36,749 nt of DNA from CAYQJS01 sp964417895. Its GTDB lineage: Bacteria; Chloroflexota; UBA6077; SHYK01. Under the pieces are notes generated by a model. That model did no database searches. It had not been told where the DNA came from and saw only the letters and a list, made by a program, of their open reading frames with translations. The DNA lies in the NCBI GenBank assembly GCA_964417895.1, contig CAYQJS010000054.1, forward strand, positions 1 to 36,749. The letters run 5' to 3'. A program made the position numbers and the translations under genes. Numbering within the stretch: position 1 is the stretch's first letter; each line of letters starts with the position of its first letter. This document shows, piece after piece, positions 7,286-15,395 of the stretch.

Positions 7286-9007
7286 TCAGCGCACGTCCCA
7301 CTGGTGCACGTTCCAGGCGATAGAGGACTTGGAGGCGCGGCCGGTGGGGATGTTGACCAGGCGGTTCGCAATGGGGTAGGGCGTCGGGAAGTAATAGAGA
7401 CCCATCAGGTTGAGCTGCTCCGCGATGTGCTGGTTGATGTCCGTCAAGACCTGGACGCGCTCCGTCTTCGGGATGGTCTGGAAGTAGCGATTGACCAGAT
7501 TGTCCATCTCCGCGCTCTTGTAGCGCGGCCAGTTCGGGAGTCCTGAGACCTCGAAGTTGTTCTCAGGCCCCCGCGCGCGGGAGCTGAGCAGGGCTTGCAC
7601 ACCGCTCACGTCGTGGGTTCCGGTGAACATCGTGAAGCCCGGGAAGGTTGCGCGCCACACCCAGTCAGTGGCGCGCTGCGGTGGAATGACCGACGTCACG
7701 CTCGCCACCCCAGCTCGCTGCCAGTAGCCCGCCACCGCCAGCATCGGCCTGCTCACCGCGTCGTTGCTGGCCCAGATCTCGACCTCGAGTGGGCGACCCG
7801 CCGCGTCGCGGAACATGCCGTCTCCTCCGCGCGTGTAGCCCAGCTCCTCGAGCATCTGGACCGCTCGCCGCGGATCGTAGGCGTATTTCACGACCCGCTC
7901 TTCTATCTGGCGGTAGTCCGGCTGGTTCGGGGCCATGTAGGTGTGTGCCACCGGGGAGAGTCCGGCCTGCAAGCTCTCAGTCATCTCCTGGCGGTCGATG
8001 GCGTGCATCAGTGCCCTGCGGAAGCGCAGGTCGCCGATGGTCGCCGGCGAGGGCTCGATGAACTGTGGGTCGATCACATACCAGCGATGATCCGAGAACT
8101 CGAAAGCGAAGCTGCCCTCCCGCCACCGATCGCGCATCTCCAGGGCGGCCTCGACCGATATCCCGATGCCGACGCTGAGGTCGGCCGCGCCAGTGATTAG
8201 ATTGGCCAACGCTGTATTCGTGTCGGGAATGTAAACAAGGTCGATCTCATCGATCTGCGGCCGGCCCAAGACGAAACGGTCGAATGCCTCCAGGACGATG
8301 CGCGTGCCCGCGGCATACTCCCGCAGCCGGAAGGGGCCGCTGCCGATGTACCCCGTCGTCCAGTAGGGGAGCTGGCTCAACGCAGCGGGCTCCTGCTGGT
8401 ACGCAGCCTCGAGGACATGGCGTGGCAACGGGTAACCGTATGCCACGCTGAACATCTGGTCGGCGTCGATGTACGGCTGCCTCCAGGTGACGACGACCGT
8501 CCGTGGGTCAGGGGCCGTCACGGCCTCGACCGAGGCGTAGGCTGCGTGCCCGAAGGCGCCGGTGGTGCGGTCCCGCCCGACCTGCGCGGTGAAGAGCAGG
8601 TCATCGGACGTGAGCGGGGCGCCGTCGTGCCACTGCGCGCCCTGCCGGAGCTGCCAGGTGGTTTGCATGCGCCCGTCCGGAAGCAGCGTCCAGAGCCCGT
8701 TCTCCAGGCTGGGGACCGCTTCAGCCAGCACCGCGCGGAGGGCGCCGCGGTCGTCCACCACAGCCAGGCCGGGGTTCACGGAGTGGCGGATGTCCGGTGA
8801 TCCCGGGAAAGAGCTATTGGGAAGGAAGTCCATCTCGCGGAAGGTAACGATCGCGACCCGCTTGGGAGAGCGCAACCCCGACGGCGCCCCCGTCTCGCCA
8901 CCGTCGCTGCCGTTGGTTGCCGCCGGCAGGCGCTGGCCGCAGGCGGCAACCGCCAGCGCCACCGCGAGCCCGGCAATCAGAAAAGCCTGATGCAGCCTGA
9001 CATGCAT
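7286..9007 (-). CDS. extracellular solute-binding lipoprotein, SBP_bac_5 (peptide/nickel type)
   Basis: The substrate-binding component of an oligopeptide/dipeptide/nickel-type ABC importer, anchored outside the membrane. The N-terminus MHVRLHQAFLIAGLAVALAV leads into a lipobox, VAAC, with Cys23 as the lipidated residue. Family landmarks in order: TWQLRQGAQWHDGAPLTSDD, PYWTTGYIGSGPFRL, IDLVYIPDTNTALANLI, FRRALMHAIDRQEM, YDPRRAVQMLEELGYTRGG and the C-terminal NVHQWDVR. The ATG at 9007 has GGAGG seven bases upstream; the open frame runs up to 9211 but that part does not resemble protein of this family. Length 573 residues, normal for the family. No permease or ATPase gene is nearby. It is divergent from the C39-like gene, with 230 bp between the starts. 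Confidence 0.88.
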   Translation of the reverse strand: MHVRLHQAFLIAGLAVALAVAACGQRLPAATNGSDGGETGAPSGLRSPKRVAIVTFREMDFLPNSSFPGSPDIRHSVNPGLAVVDDRGALRAVLAEAVPSLENGLWTLLPDGRMQTTWQLRQGAQWHDGAPLTSDDLLFTAQVGRDRTTGAFGHAAYASVEAVTAPDPRTVVVTWRQPYIDADQMFSVAYGYPLPRHVLEAAYQQEPAALSQLPYWTTGYIGSGPFRLREYAAGTRIVLEAFDRFVLGRPQIDEIDLVYIPDTNTALANLITGAADLSVGIGISVEAALEMRDRWREGSFAFEFSDHRWYVIDPQFIEPSPATIGDLRFRRALMHAIDRQEMTESLQAGLSPVAHTYMAPNQPDYRQIEERVVKYAYDPRRAVQMLEELGYTRGGDGMFRDAAGRPLEVEIWASNDAVSRPMLAVAGYWQRAGVASVTSVIPPQRATDWVWRATFPGFTMFTGTHDVSGVQALLSSRARGPENNFEVSGLPNWPRYKSAEMDNLVNRYFQTIPKTERVQVLTDINQHIAEQLNLMGLYYFPTPYPIANRLVNIPTGRASKSSIAWNVHQWDVR

Positions 9008-9237
9008 GGAACTGCCTCCACCTAGTGCTGCGTGCATCATAGCCCTAGCGGCACGAATTGCCGAATGCGGAATGCGGATCACAACAACATCACAAAGGCG
9101 GCAACGGCAGTCGGCCGGTCTGATACTTTTTGCGCGGTGACGTTCATCAAGCACAGCGCGAGGAATCAGGTGCGGCCCGAAGAACCGATCCGGCGCCCCT
9201 TGCTGCAGCAACAGACAACCGGGCGGCGATCCGGCGA

Positions 9238-10848
9238 GTGACGTGCAATCGTCTGACTCGCCGCTGCTGGCGGCCGTTCCCGTTGATTGTCGCCCTCCCG
9301 GTAATGGCGCTCCTGCTCACCGTGCCTTCCGCCTCCGCCAGCAGTCCGGTGGCGAGTGGTTGGCTCGCCCAGGTCACCTCTGCCACGTCGCCGACATCCT
9401 CCACGACCGCGATGCCGAGGCCAACGACGACACCCCGCGCCAACACGCTTGCGACGGGCTCGCCGACGACGGGCGCTCAACAGCCCACGTCCATCCGTCC
9501 TCAGGTCACACAGACCCCTCCGCCCCCCGTCGGGACGATCGAGGGCGCGCCAATTCCCGCAACTGAGCAGCCTACTCTGATCTTGGGCCGGCTCACTGAG
9601 GCTCCGCCGCCTGCGGTTGGCGCAACTGGGGGCACGCCCAATCCGACCCTGGGTGCCACACGAACACTTGACGCCTCGACCGCCAACTCCAGCGCGTCGC
9701 TGGAGATCATTCCAACCCCTGAGGAGCAACTGTCGTTACTGTGGACCTCACTCGGCGCCCCGTCGCCCGGCGGTACGCTCGGCGGCCTCCCGGATAGCCT
9801 GGAGCCTCCGGCTGGGAGCCCATCTCCGACCCCCTCCGAAACGCCAACGCCGAGTGTCACCCCCACGCCCACCCGAGAGTCTCCGACACCGCTCCCGATC
9901 CGGTACGCGGGCGTGCCCACCGCCTCAGAGCAGGCGCGCTGGATCGACGCCGCAACTTTATGGCTGGCGGTGCCCCATCGCAGTCAGTTTGATGGCTCGT
10001 TCTCCGCACAGTCCAACTGCGGTCCCGCTTCCCTGGGGATGATCCTGGAGGCTTACGGCCTCAAGGGCTACATGACCGATGCCCTCCGTCATGAGGCGAA
10101 TCGCTTGCAGGGCGCCTCCGATCCCGGGGAGGGTACAGCACTGCCCACGCTCGCCGCGGTGGGCCAGAGTGCTGGGCTCTTCCCCCTCGGTCTCTTCTCG
10201 CGTCCGGGCGCGTACGCCCGTTGGACGGTGGACGACGTACGGGCGCACGTTACGGCCGGGCGTCCGGTTATCGTGCTGACGCGGTATGCGGACCTGCCCG
10301 GCAATGGGGACAACGAGGGTGACGACAACCTCAACCACTACATCGTCGTTTCGGGGCTTGCTGGCGACCAGTTCATCTACAACGATTCTGCTTACCCGAG
10401 CGAGAGGGGGGCCGGCCTTCTGATCTCGCCCGACACCCTCCGCCGCGCCTGGGAGCGCAGCGTAATCCCCGGCCACGCCGTGGCCTTTGCGCGCAACTCG
10501 GAGGGCGCCGGCCTCTTCGACGCGTTAGCCGAGCCCGCCGTCGAGGTTGAGCCGATCGAGGTCGATGCCGAACTTGAAGGCTCGCCGATGGCCCGGGTGC
10601 TTGCCGAACGGGTAGGCCTGGCTCTTGAAACCGAGCTCACCGCCGCGGACATCGACTTCGTCTCTGGCTTCGTGAACAACAGTGTCCTCTACCCGAAGCT
10701 GTCCATGTCCATTCCGCAGCCGAGAGCTGATACGACTCCGCGCTCCCCGTCGCCGGCTACCCAGGGGGTCGTCGTGGTCGCTCTGGCTCTCCTGGCCCCT
10801 TATTTTCTGGGTATGGTTGCCGCTGCCATCGGACAGACGCGCCGCTAA
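9238..10848 (+). CDS. secreted, membrane-anchored C39-like cysteine peptidase
   Basis: From GTG 9238 the 536-residue protein begins with a positively charged stretch and a hydrophobic segment (PLIVALPVMALLLTVPSASA), a signal peptide or anchor. A low-complexity linker of about 190 residues rich in Pro, Thr and Ser follows (for example TPSETPTPSVTPTPTRESPT). The C39_2-type peptidase-like domain covers about 240-410: Cys261 in QSNCGPASLGMILEAYG, His367 in NLNHYIVVSG and Asp383 in YNDSAYPSERG. A C-terminal hydrophobic segment (VVVVALALLAPYFLGMVAAA) ends in positive residues, consistent with a second membrane anchor. No bacteriocin or ABC exporter is adjacent, so a bacteriocin-leader peptidase role is unlikely; cell-wall or extracellular hydrolysis is more plausible. 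The start is uncertain, since no ATG or good ribosome site lies close. Confidence 0.72.
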   Translation: MTCNRLTRRCWRPFPLIVALPVMALLLTVPSASASSPVASGWLAQVTSATSPTSSTTAMPRPTTTPRANTLATGSPTTGAQQPTSIRPQVTQTPPPPVGTIEGAPIPATEQPTLILGRLTEAPPPAVGATGGTPNPTLGATRTLDASTANSSASLEIIPTPEEQLSLLWTSLGAPSPGGTLGGLPDSLEPPAGSPSPTPSETPTPSVTPTPTRESPTPLPIRYAGVPTASEQARWIDAATLWLAVPHRSQFDGSFSAQSNCGPASLGMILEAYGLKGYMTDALRHEANRLQGASDPGEGTALPTLAAVGQSAGLFPLGLFSRPGAYARWTVDDVRAHVTAGRPVIVLTRYADLPGNGDNEGDDNLNHYIVVSGLAGDQFIYNDSAYPSERGAGLLISPDTLRRAWERSVIPGHAVAFARNSEGAGLFDALAEPAVEVEPIEVDAELEGSPMARVLAERVGLALETELTAADIDFVSGFVNNSVLYPKLSMSIPQPRADTTPRSPSPATQGVVVVALALLAPYFLGMVAAAIGQTRR

Positions 10849-10895
10849 ACCGACGCTTTCTGGAGATCCTTGGTTTCCTCCAGCACGCTCCGGCG

Positions 10896-12200
10896 TCACC
10901 ACCTGGCGGCGAGCGCTGCCTTCGCTTTCGGTTCCTCTGGCCAGTTCGCCACACCCGCGGGCAGCATGGAGTCGCCCGCGTGGATGTGGTAGACGCTGCC
11001 GTGGCTCGCCTCGTAGGGCTCCACACCCTCCTCCAGGTCGTCGGCGGCCTTGAGGAGACGTCGGCGCATCTGCACGATTCCGCCGTCGGTGACGCCCAGG
11101 CGCTCCCGCCCACGGTCGACGATCGTGCCCATCCCCTCTTGGACGGCGAAGTCCTGCTCGCCGATCCCAGCGATCCCGGTGAACGAGAGGGCCCGCTGCT
11201 CCTCGCGGTCGACCAGGTAGTTGTTCGCACGGGTGCGCCGCGGGGTGTGCGTCCCGGGCACGAGGGCTACGTGCACGCCGCTGCCGTTGCGCATCGCCAT
11301 CACGTCGCGGTTCGCATGAGGCCTCTCGAGGTTGTAGGTGAAGCTCCAACGAGCGGTGGTCACGTCGTCCACCGGCACGAAGGCGTGGCAGAGCTTCGAT
11401 CCGGCGCCTCCCGGCGGCATGGTGTAGAACGGCATAAGGAACAGGTTGAGGCGCCAGTAGTCCTCCGCTTCGCCCGAAACGTAGCGACCGCCCACGAGCA
11501 CGCCGAAGTCGGTGTCGACCGCGTGAAGCTGCGGTGGATTGTCTCGATTGCGGAATCGGCCCTGCGCTATGCTGCCGGATCCCGCGGTCAGAGCGCTGCT
11601 CTTCTTCCACTGCTCCAGGTTACGATGCGACTCGAGGGTGCTGTGGAGGAATATCGAATGAGCCGTATCGATGCCGCCCTCAATCGCCTGGGCGAAGTTG
11701 CAGTCCTGGGTGCTCCAGGAGGCATAGAGATGGCCGTCTGGGACGTGCATGAACTCGAAATCGGGTAGGTCCGGCTCGATATCCGGCGGGCCCATGTAGG
11801 TCCAGAGCGTCCCGGCCCGTTCGATCACCGGATATGACTTGACGCGCACGGTGAGACGGAAGTTGCTATCTTTGGGCTCGGTCGGCGCCTCCACGCACTG
11901 ACCGGTGACGTCGTATTTCCAGCCGTGGTAGATACAGCGGATGCCGCCCTCTTCGTTGCGCCCGTAGAACAGATCGGCGCAGCGGTGCGCGCACAGCGTG
12001 TCGATCAGGCCCACCTGGCCGCTCGTGTTGCGAAACGCGAGCAGGTCTTCGCCAATCAGTCGGACCCGCACGGGCTCACAGTCGGGTGCTGGCAGGTCGG
12101 CCGAGACCAGGAAAGGCAACCAGAACCGGCGGACCAGCTGTCCCATGGGGGCGTCCCCCTCGACGCGTGTGAGCTTCTCGTTTTCCTCTTTGGTCAGCAT
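10896..12200 (-). CDS. Rieske non-heme iron oxygenase, phthalate 4,5-dioxygenase-like
   Basis: The oxygenase component (434 residues) of a ring-hydroxylating or O-demethylating system. The Rieske [2Fe-2S] ligands are C70 and H72 (LCAHRCADLFYG) and C89 and H92 (IRCIYHGWKYD). The catalytic iron site has D178, H181 and H186 in GIDTAHSIFLHS, with a further acidic ligand probably in GIGEQDFAVQEG. The start region (EENEKLTRVEGDAPMGQLVR) and overall length match the phthalate dioxygenase oxygenase group. ATG 12200 is preceded by GAGGAGGGG. These enzymes need a ferredoxin reductase, which is not in the window. The stop lies 48 bp from the convergent peptidase stop. The substrate is unknown; an aromatic acid or aryl ether is a reasonable guess. 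Confidence 0.88.
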   Translation of the reverse strand: MLTKEENEKLTRVEGDAPMGQLVRRFWLPFLVSADLPAPDCEPVRVRLIGEDLLAFRNTSGQVGLIDTLCAHRCADLFYGRNEEGGIRCIYHGWKYDVTGQCVEAPTEPKDSNFRLTVRVKSYPVIERAGTLWTYMGPPDIEPDLPDFEFMHVPDGHLYASWSTQDCNFAQAIEGGIDTAHSIFLHSTLESHRNLEQWKKSSALTAGSGSIAQGRFRNRDNPPQLHAVDTDFGVLVGGRYVSGEAEDYWRLNLFLMPFYTMPPGGAGSKLCHAFVPVDDVTTARWSFTYNLERPHANRDVMAMRNGSGVHVALVPGTHTPRRTRANNYLVDREEQRALSFTGIAGIGEQDFAVQEGMGTIVDRGRERLGVTDGGIVQMRRRLLKAADDLEEGVEPYEASHGSVYHIHAGDSMLPAGVANWPEEPKAKAALAARW

Positions 12201-12282
12201 TCACCCCTCCTCACCTATGGAGTCGGTTCTCTCCCTGCCTCTATCCTGGGGCATGAATCAATTGTAGTCTCGGCGCATGGGG

Positions 12283-12457
12283 CTAGTGGGTCAGTTCCTG
12301 CGGGAATAGCCTTTCGTCCGGTAGTCCGGTAGGGGAGGGGCTTGTCCCCTCCCGCCTCGCGGCCTGAGTAGAGAGCTGCGCGGCGGGGGACAAGCCCCCG
12401 CCCTACTGGAACGACGCAACCGACGTAATGGCGATATCCATGCGAACTGACCACTAC
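12283..12457. mobile_element. MITE-like palindromic element
   Basis: A stretch of about 175 bp is bounded by imperfect inverted ends, CTAGTGGGTCAGTTC at 12283 and GAACTGACCACTAC at 12444-12457. Inside is a large inverted repeat: about 12328-12355 (GTAGGGGAGGGGCTTGTCCCC) pairs with about 12385-12410 (GGGGACAAGCCCCCGCCCTAC). It has no coding capacity. A second copy of the left end (17 bp exact) occurs alone at 13487-13503. Confidence 0.5.
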
Positions 12458-12718
12458 ACAGGGGCCGAGGCGGAAACTCCCCCGCCGGAAACTCGCCCGC
12501 CCGAAACTCGATTCAGGAATCCGACGAAGATCGCGGCCAGGTCATCCTCCCGCCCGTCCCAGCCCTCGATCGCGTCCACGTCGTCACCCATCAACAAGTG
12601 AAGCTCGGCGTTGGGCATCCATGCCGCGGCGGCCGCCGGGCGAGATGGCGACCCATGGGCCATCCTCACCGAGGACCCTGTAGTGAATGTTCACTCCCCG
12701 AACCCTGGTCTCAGCCAT
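12454..12718 (-). pseudogene. alpha/beta hydrolase, internally deleted
   Basis: The first part starts at ATG 12718 behind a perfect AAGGAGGA and reads MAETRVRGVNIHYRVLGEDG followed by PWVAISPGGRRGMD, a normal alpha/beta-hydrolase N-terminus with the oxyanion region. In a different frame the sequence then jumps to MPNAELHLLMGDD and DLAAIFVGFLNR, a normal C-terminal end of the same fold. The central portion, including the nucleophile elbow, is missing. With an intact family length of about 270-290 residues, some 180-200 codons have gone, at around 12630-12640. The right end of the MITE-like element overlaps the 3' end. The product cannot be a working hydrolase. Confidence 0.6.
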
Positions 12719-13060
12719 CAGAAATCCTCCTTACTGGAATGTACGTCGATGTTGAAGGCCGACTCGCCGCCCAGTGGTTCTGATCCGCGCGACACCACAG
12801 AATCATGATTTGCGATGGTATCCCACCCAGGCCAGAACGGAGGCTTACGCCTCAGCGATCGGCGCACGGCGGCACGCGCCGCATGGAGATCGGGTGATTA
12901 TCACCCGCCGACGACCAACGACCACCACGAGCATTGACCCGGCGTCAAATCGGGTCGATACTCACTGCCGAATTTGCTGGGGCACTGCGGAGACGGGCGT
13001 CGAGGCGCCTTGCATGCCGGAGCAATTTCAGCGGACCATGGCTGAAAAGAGGAGTGATGA
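12719..13060. promoter_or_regulatory. intergenic region with perfect 17-bp palindrome
   Basis: The region between the divergent hydrolase and amidohydrolase relics holds no gene I recognise. At 12891-12907 lies CGGGTGATTATCACCCG, a perfect odd-length palindrome centred on T12899, of the size and symmetry of a dimeric repressor operator. A weaker dyad, GACCCG..CGGGTC, is near 12936-12956. It may be a leftover control site for one or both degraded genes. Confidence 0.35.
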
Positions 13061-13490
13061 ATGGCGCGTCAGTACACAATCATCTCCGCGGACTCGCATA
13101 TTGACCTGAACCCTGATGTCTGGAACCAGCGCGTGGCAGCGAAATGGCGAGATCGGGCCCCGAAGCGCGTGAAGACGGAGACCGGCTCCGATACCGTTCA
13201 GGTGGACGGCGGCAAGCTTAACACGATCGGGGTCACGCGTAGTGTTGGCGTGGCCCATGAGAACATGGCGGAGCAAGTCCCGACGTTCGAGACGAGCGCG
13301 GGCACGGGGAGGCCCGAACAACGGTTGAAGGAGCAGGATCAGGACGGCGTCGAGGCAGAGATTCTCTTCTCTCAGATCAATAACGTGCCTAAAGATCATT
13401 GAGCAGGATTTCGCCGGCGTGCCCGAGAACGAGAAGCGTATGATGCTGGCAGGAAACGCCGTCCGCTTCTTCCACCTGGACGAGGACTAG
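13061..13490 (+). pseudogene. amidohydrolase_2-type metal-dependent hydrolase, internally deleted
   Basis: ATG 13061 follows GAGGAG and begins MARQYTIISADSHIDLNPDV, the usual N-terminus of amidohydrolase_2 (TIM-barrel, ACMSD-like) hydrolases, with the metal-binding DSHID. It runs on through EQDQDGVEAEILFSQINN and stops at 13402. A neighbouring frame picks up IEQDFAGVPENEKRMMLAGN then AVRFFHLDED and a TAG at 13488-13490, the characteristic C-terminal end of the same family. The intervening barrel, with its remaining metal ligands and some 200 residues, has been lost. A second, differently damaged relative is at 30083-30526. Such enzymes often decarboxylate or hydrolyse ring-cleavage products, which fits the neighbouring dioxygenases. 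Confidence 0.65.
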
Positions 13491-13503
13491 TGGGTCAGTT
13501 CCT
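13487..13503 (+). repeat. solo copy of MITE-like left end
   Basis: CTAGTGGGTCAGTTCCT is identical over 17 bp to 12283-12299. It overlaps the stop codon of the amidohydrolase relic. No matching right end was found downstream. Confidence 0.6.
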
Positions 13504-13594
13504 CGGTTCCCTCCGTTCTCTAATCCCTCATCCGTAGGTCTGCGCAGCAGGGGCTCGGGCAGGCCATTTCGAGGAGTCCTTCTGAGGTGCGAGA

Positions 13595-15364
13595 ATGACG
13601 CTGTACAGTGGAATGAACTTGCACGCAGGAACAGTTGTGAGGTCGCTTGGTTGGCGGCTCGCGTCGATTCTTGGCCTCATGACGCTGGTGACGTCAGCCG
13701 CCTGCGCTGCCCCGGGCCCCCCGGGCGGCGGGCAGGCAGCGGCCCCGCAGCGGCAGACGACCTTGCGGTTGTCCTCCCGCTTCGAGGTCCAGACCCTGGC
13801 TTTTAAGTACCCCGATGCCGCCCAGGGTGGCGCGAGCGCACAAGCGAAGCGCGCCATGAACGCAGGGCTCGCGCTCATCGATGGCAGGGCCCAGGGACAG
13901 CCCGAGCTTGCTGGACAGCTGCCTCAGTTGAACACCGGGTCATGGAAAGTCTTCCCCGATGGCCGGATGGAGACAACGTACACGCTCCGTCCGGCCCTCA
14001 CCTGGCATGACGGGCAGCCTCTGACGGCAGACGACTTCGTGTTCGCCTGGCGGGTCTACAAGACCCCGGCGCTTGGGTTCACATCGATCCCCCAGGACCA
14101 GGTGGAGCTGGTGGCTGCTCCCGACCCACGTACCGTCGTCATCACGTGGAACTCCCCACTCTACGAAGCGGGCATCCTGACGAGCGAACAGCTGCCCCCG
14201 TTGCCTGCGCATCTCTTGACCGAACCGTTCCACGCTGTTGTGGAGGGCGGCTCGGCCGCCGAATTGTTCATCAACTCCTCGTTCTGGGCATTCGCATACG
14301 TTGGCGCCGGCCCCTATCGGTTGGAGCGCCGGGAGCCTGGGTCATTCATCGAGGGGCTGGCCTTCGACGGCTACGCGCTGGGCCGACCCAAGATCGACCG
14401 GATCCTCATTCGCTTCATTGGGGACGAGAATACCGTGCTAACAAACCTCCTCGCCGGGGAGCTTGACTTCACGCCGAGGCTCCAGCTGCGGTTCGAGCAC
14501 GCGAAGGTGCTCAGCCAGGACTGGGCGCCGTCGGGGAGGGGCAAATACATCATCGGTCCGGACTACTTCATCAAGGTGCAGCACCAGTTCCGTCCTGAGT
14601 ACCAGACGCAGCCGGCGATCCTGGACGTGCGCGTCCGGAGAGCCATGGCCCACTCAGTCGACCGGCAAGGCCTGGTTGACGGGATCTTCGACGGACAGTC
14701 CGAGCTCGCCGACACCTGGATGTACAGGGCCACGCCCTACTACGCCGAGGCGGACCGGGCGATCGCCAAGTACGCCTTCGACCCCAGGCAGACCGAACAA
14801 CTGTTGCTAGAAGCCGGGATGAGGCGCGGCCCGGACGGGTTCTTCGCTAACCCGGATGGCCGACCCTTCCGCCCGGACTTCATCGTACGAGCGGGCACGC
14901 AACACGAGCGGGGCCAGGCGATCCTGGTGGCTACCTGGAAGGCATCAGGTCTCGATATCCAGTCGTCGGTTCTGCCGGACATCGCGGTCCCGCGAGAGCA
15001 GCGGTACACGTGGCCGAATATGCAGGGTCAAACGTCGGATGCGGGCGAGTACAACGCTTGGGCAACTTCGCAGATTGGAACGGCGGGCAACCGCTGGACG
15101 GGAAGTAACCGGGCCGGGTGGTCCAACGCGGAGTTCGACCGGTTCTACGACGCCTTCAATCGAGCACTGGAGACTTCGGAGCGGAACCGTCTCCATCTCC
15201 AGATTCTGAAGCTGCTCACAGACGAACTGCCGGGATACGTCGTGTACGAGAGCCCGGCGCTGCTTGCGCACTCGTCGGCGCTGCGCAACGTTGAGTTCGA
15301 CTTCCCCGGTCCTCCGAGATCGACCGAAATGTTCAACCTCCATGAGTGGGAGTTCATGAAGTGA
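13595..15364 (+). CDS. extracellular solute-binding lipoprotein, SBP_bac_5
   Basis: The second intact solute-binding protein (589 residues). The signal segment SILGLMTLVTSAAC ends in a lipobox-like SAAC. Family landmarks: METTYTLRPALTWHDGQPLT, YVGAGPYRLERREPGSFIEG, IDRILIRFIGDENTVLTNLL, VRVRRAMAHSVDRQGLVDGI, ATWKASGLDIQSSVLPDIAV and the C-terminal FNLHEWEFMK. ATG 13595 has GAGG about eight bases upstream; ATG 13613 is an alternative. It is followed after 31 bases by another gene of the same family, so the two are probably one transcript. The ligand is unknown. It closely resembles the 34859-36583 protein in domain wording, suggesting duplication within the lineage. Confidence 0.88.
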   Translation: MTLYSGMNLHAGTVVRSLGWRLASILGLMTLVTSAACAAPGPPGGGQAAAPQRQTTLRLSSRFEVQTLAFKYPDAAQGGASAQAKRAMNAGLALIDGRAQGQPELAGQLPQLNTGSWKVFPDGRMETTYTLRPALTWHDGQPLTADDFVFAWRVYKTPALGFTSIPQDQVELVAAPDPRTVVITWNSPLYEAGILTSEQLPPLPAHLLTEPFHAVVEGGSAAELFINSSFWAFAYVGAGPYRLERREPGSFIEGLAFDGYALGRPKIDRILIRFIGDENTVLTNLLAGELDFTPRLQLRFEHAKVLSQDWAPSGRGKYIIGPDYFIKVQHQFRPEYQTQPAILDVRVRRAMAHSVDRQGLVDGIFDGQSELADTWMYRATPYYAEADRAIAKYAFDPRQTEQLLLEAGMRRGPDGFFANPDGRPFRPDFIVRAGTQHERGQAILVATWKASGLDIQSSVLPDIAVPREQRYTWPNMQGQTSDAGEYNAWATSQIGTAGNRWTGSNRAGWSNAEFDRFYDAFNRALETSERNRLHLQILKLLTDELPGYVVYESPALLAHSSALRNVEFDFPGPPRSTEMFNLHEWEFMK

Positions 15365-15395
15365 GCCGGCAAGCCTGCATCTTGGAGCCGATCCG

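Noticed and set aside
9130..9237. Upstream extension of the peptidase gene to ATG 9130
   Set aside because: It would place about 36 polar residues before the signal segment, has no ribosome site, and is not protein-like.
10525..11610. Arg/Gly-rich open frame on the minus strand
   Set aside because: Overlaps the Rieske gene in another frame and the peptidase gene in antisense; composition is that of a GC-rich shadow.
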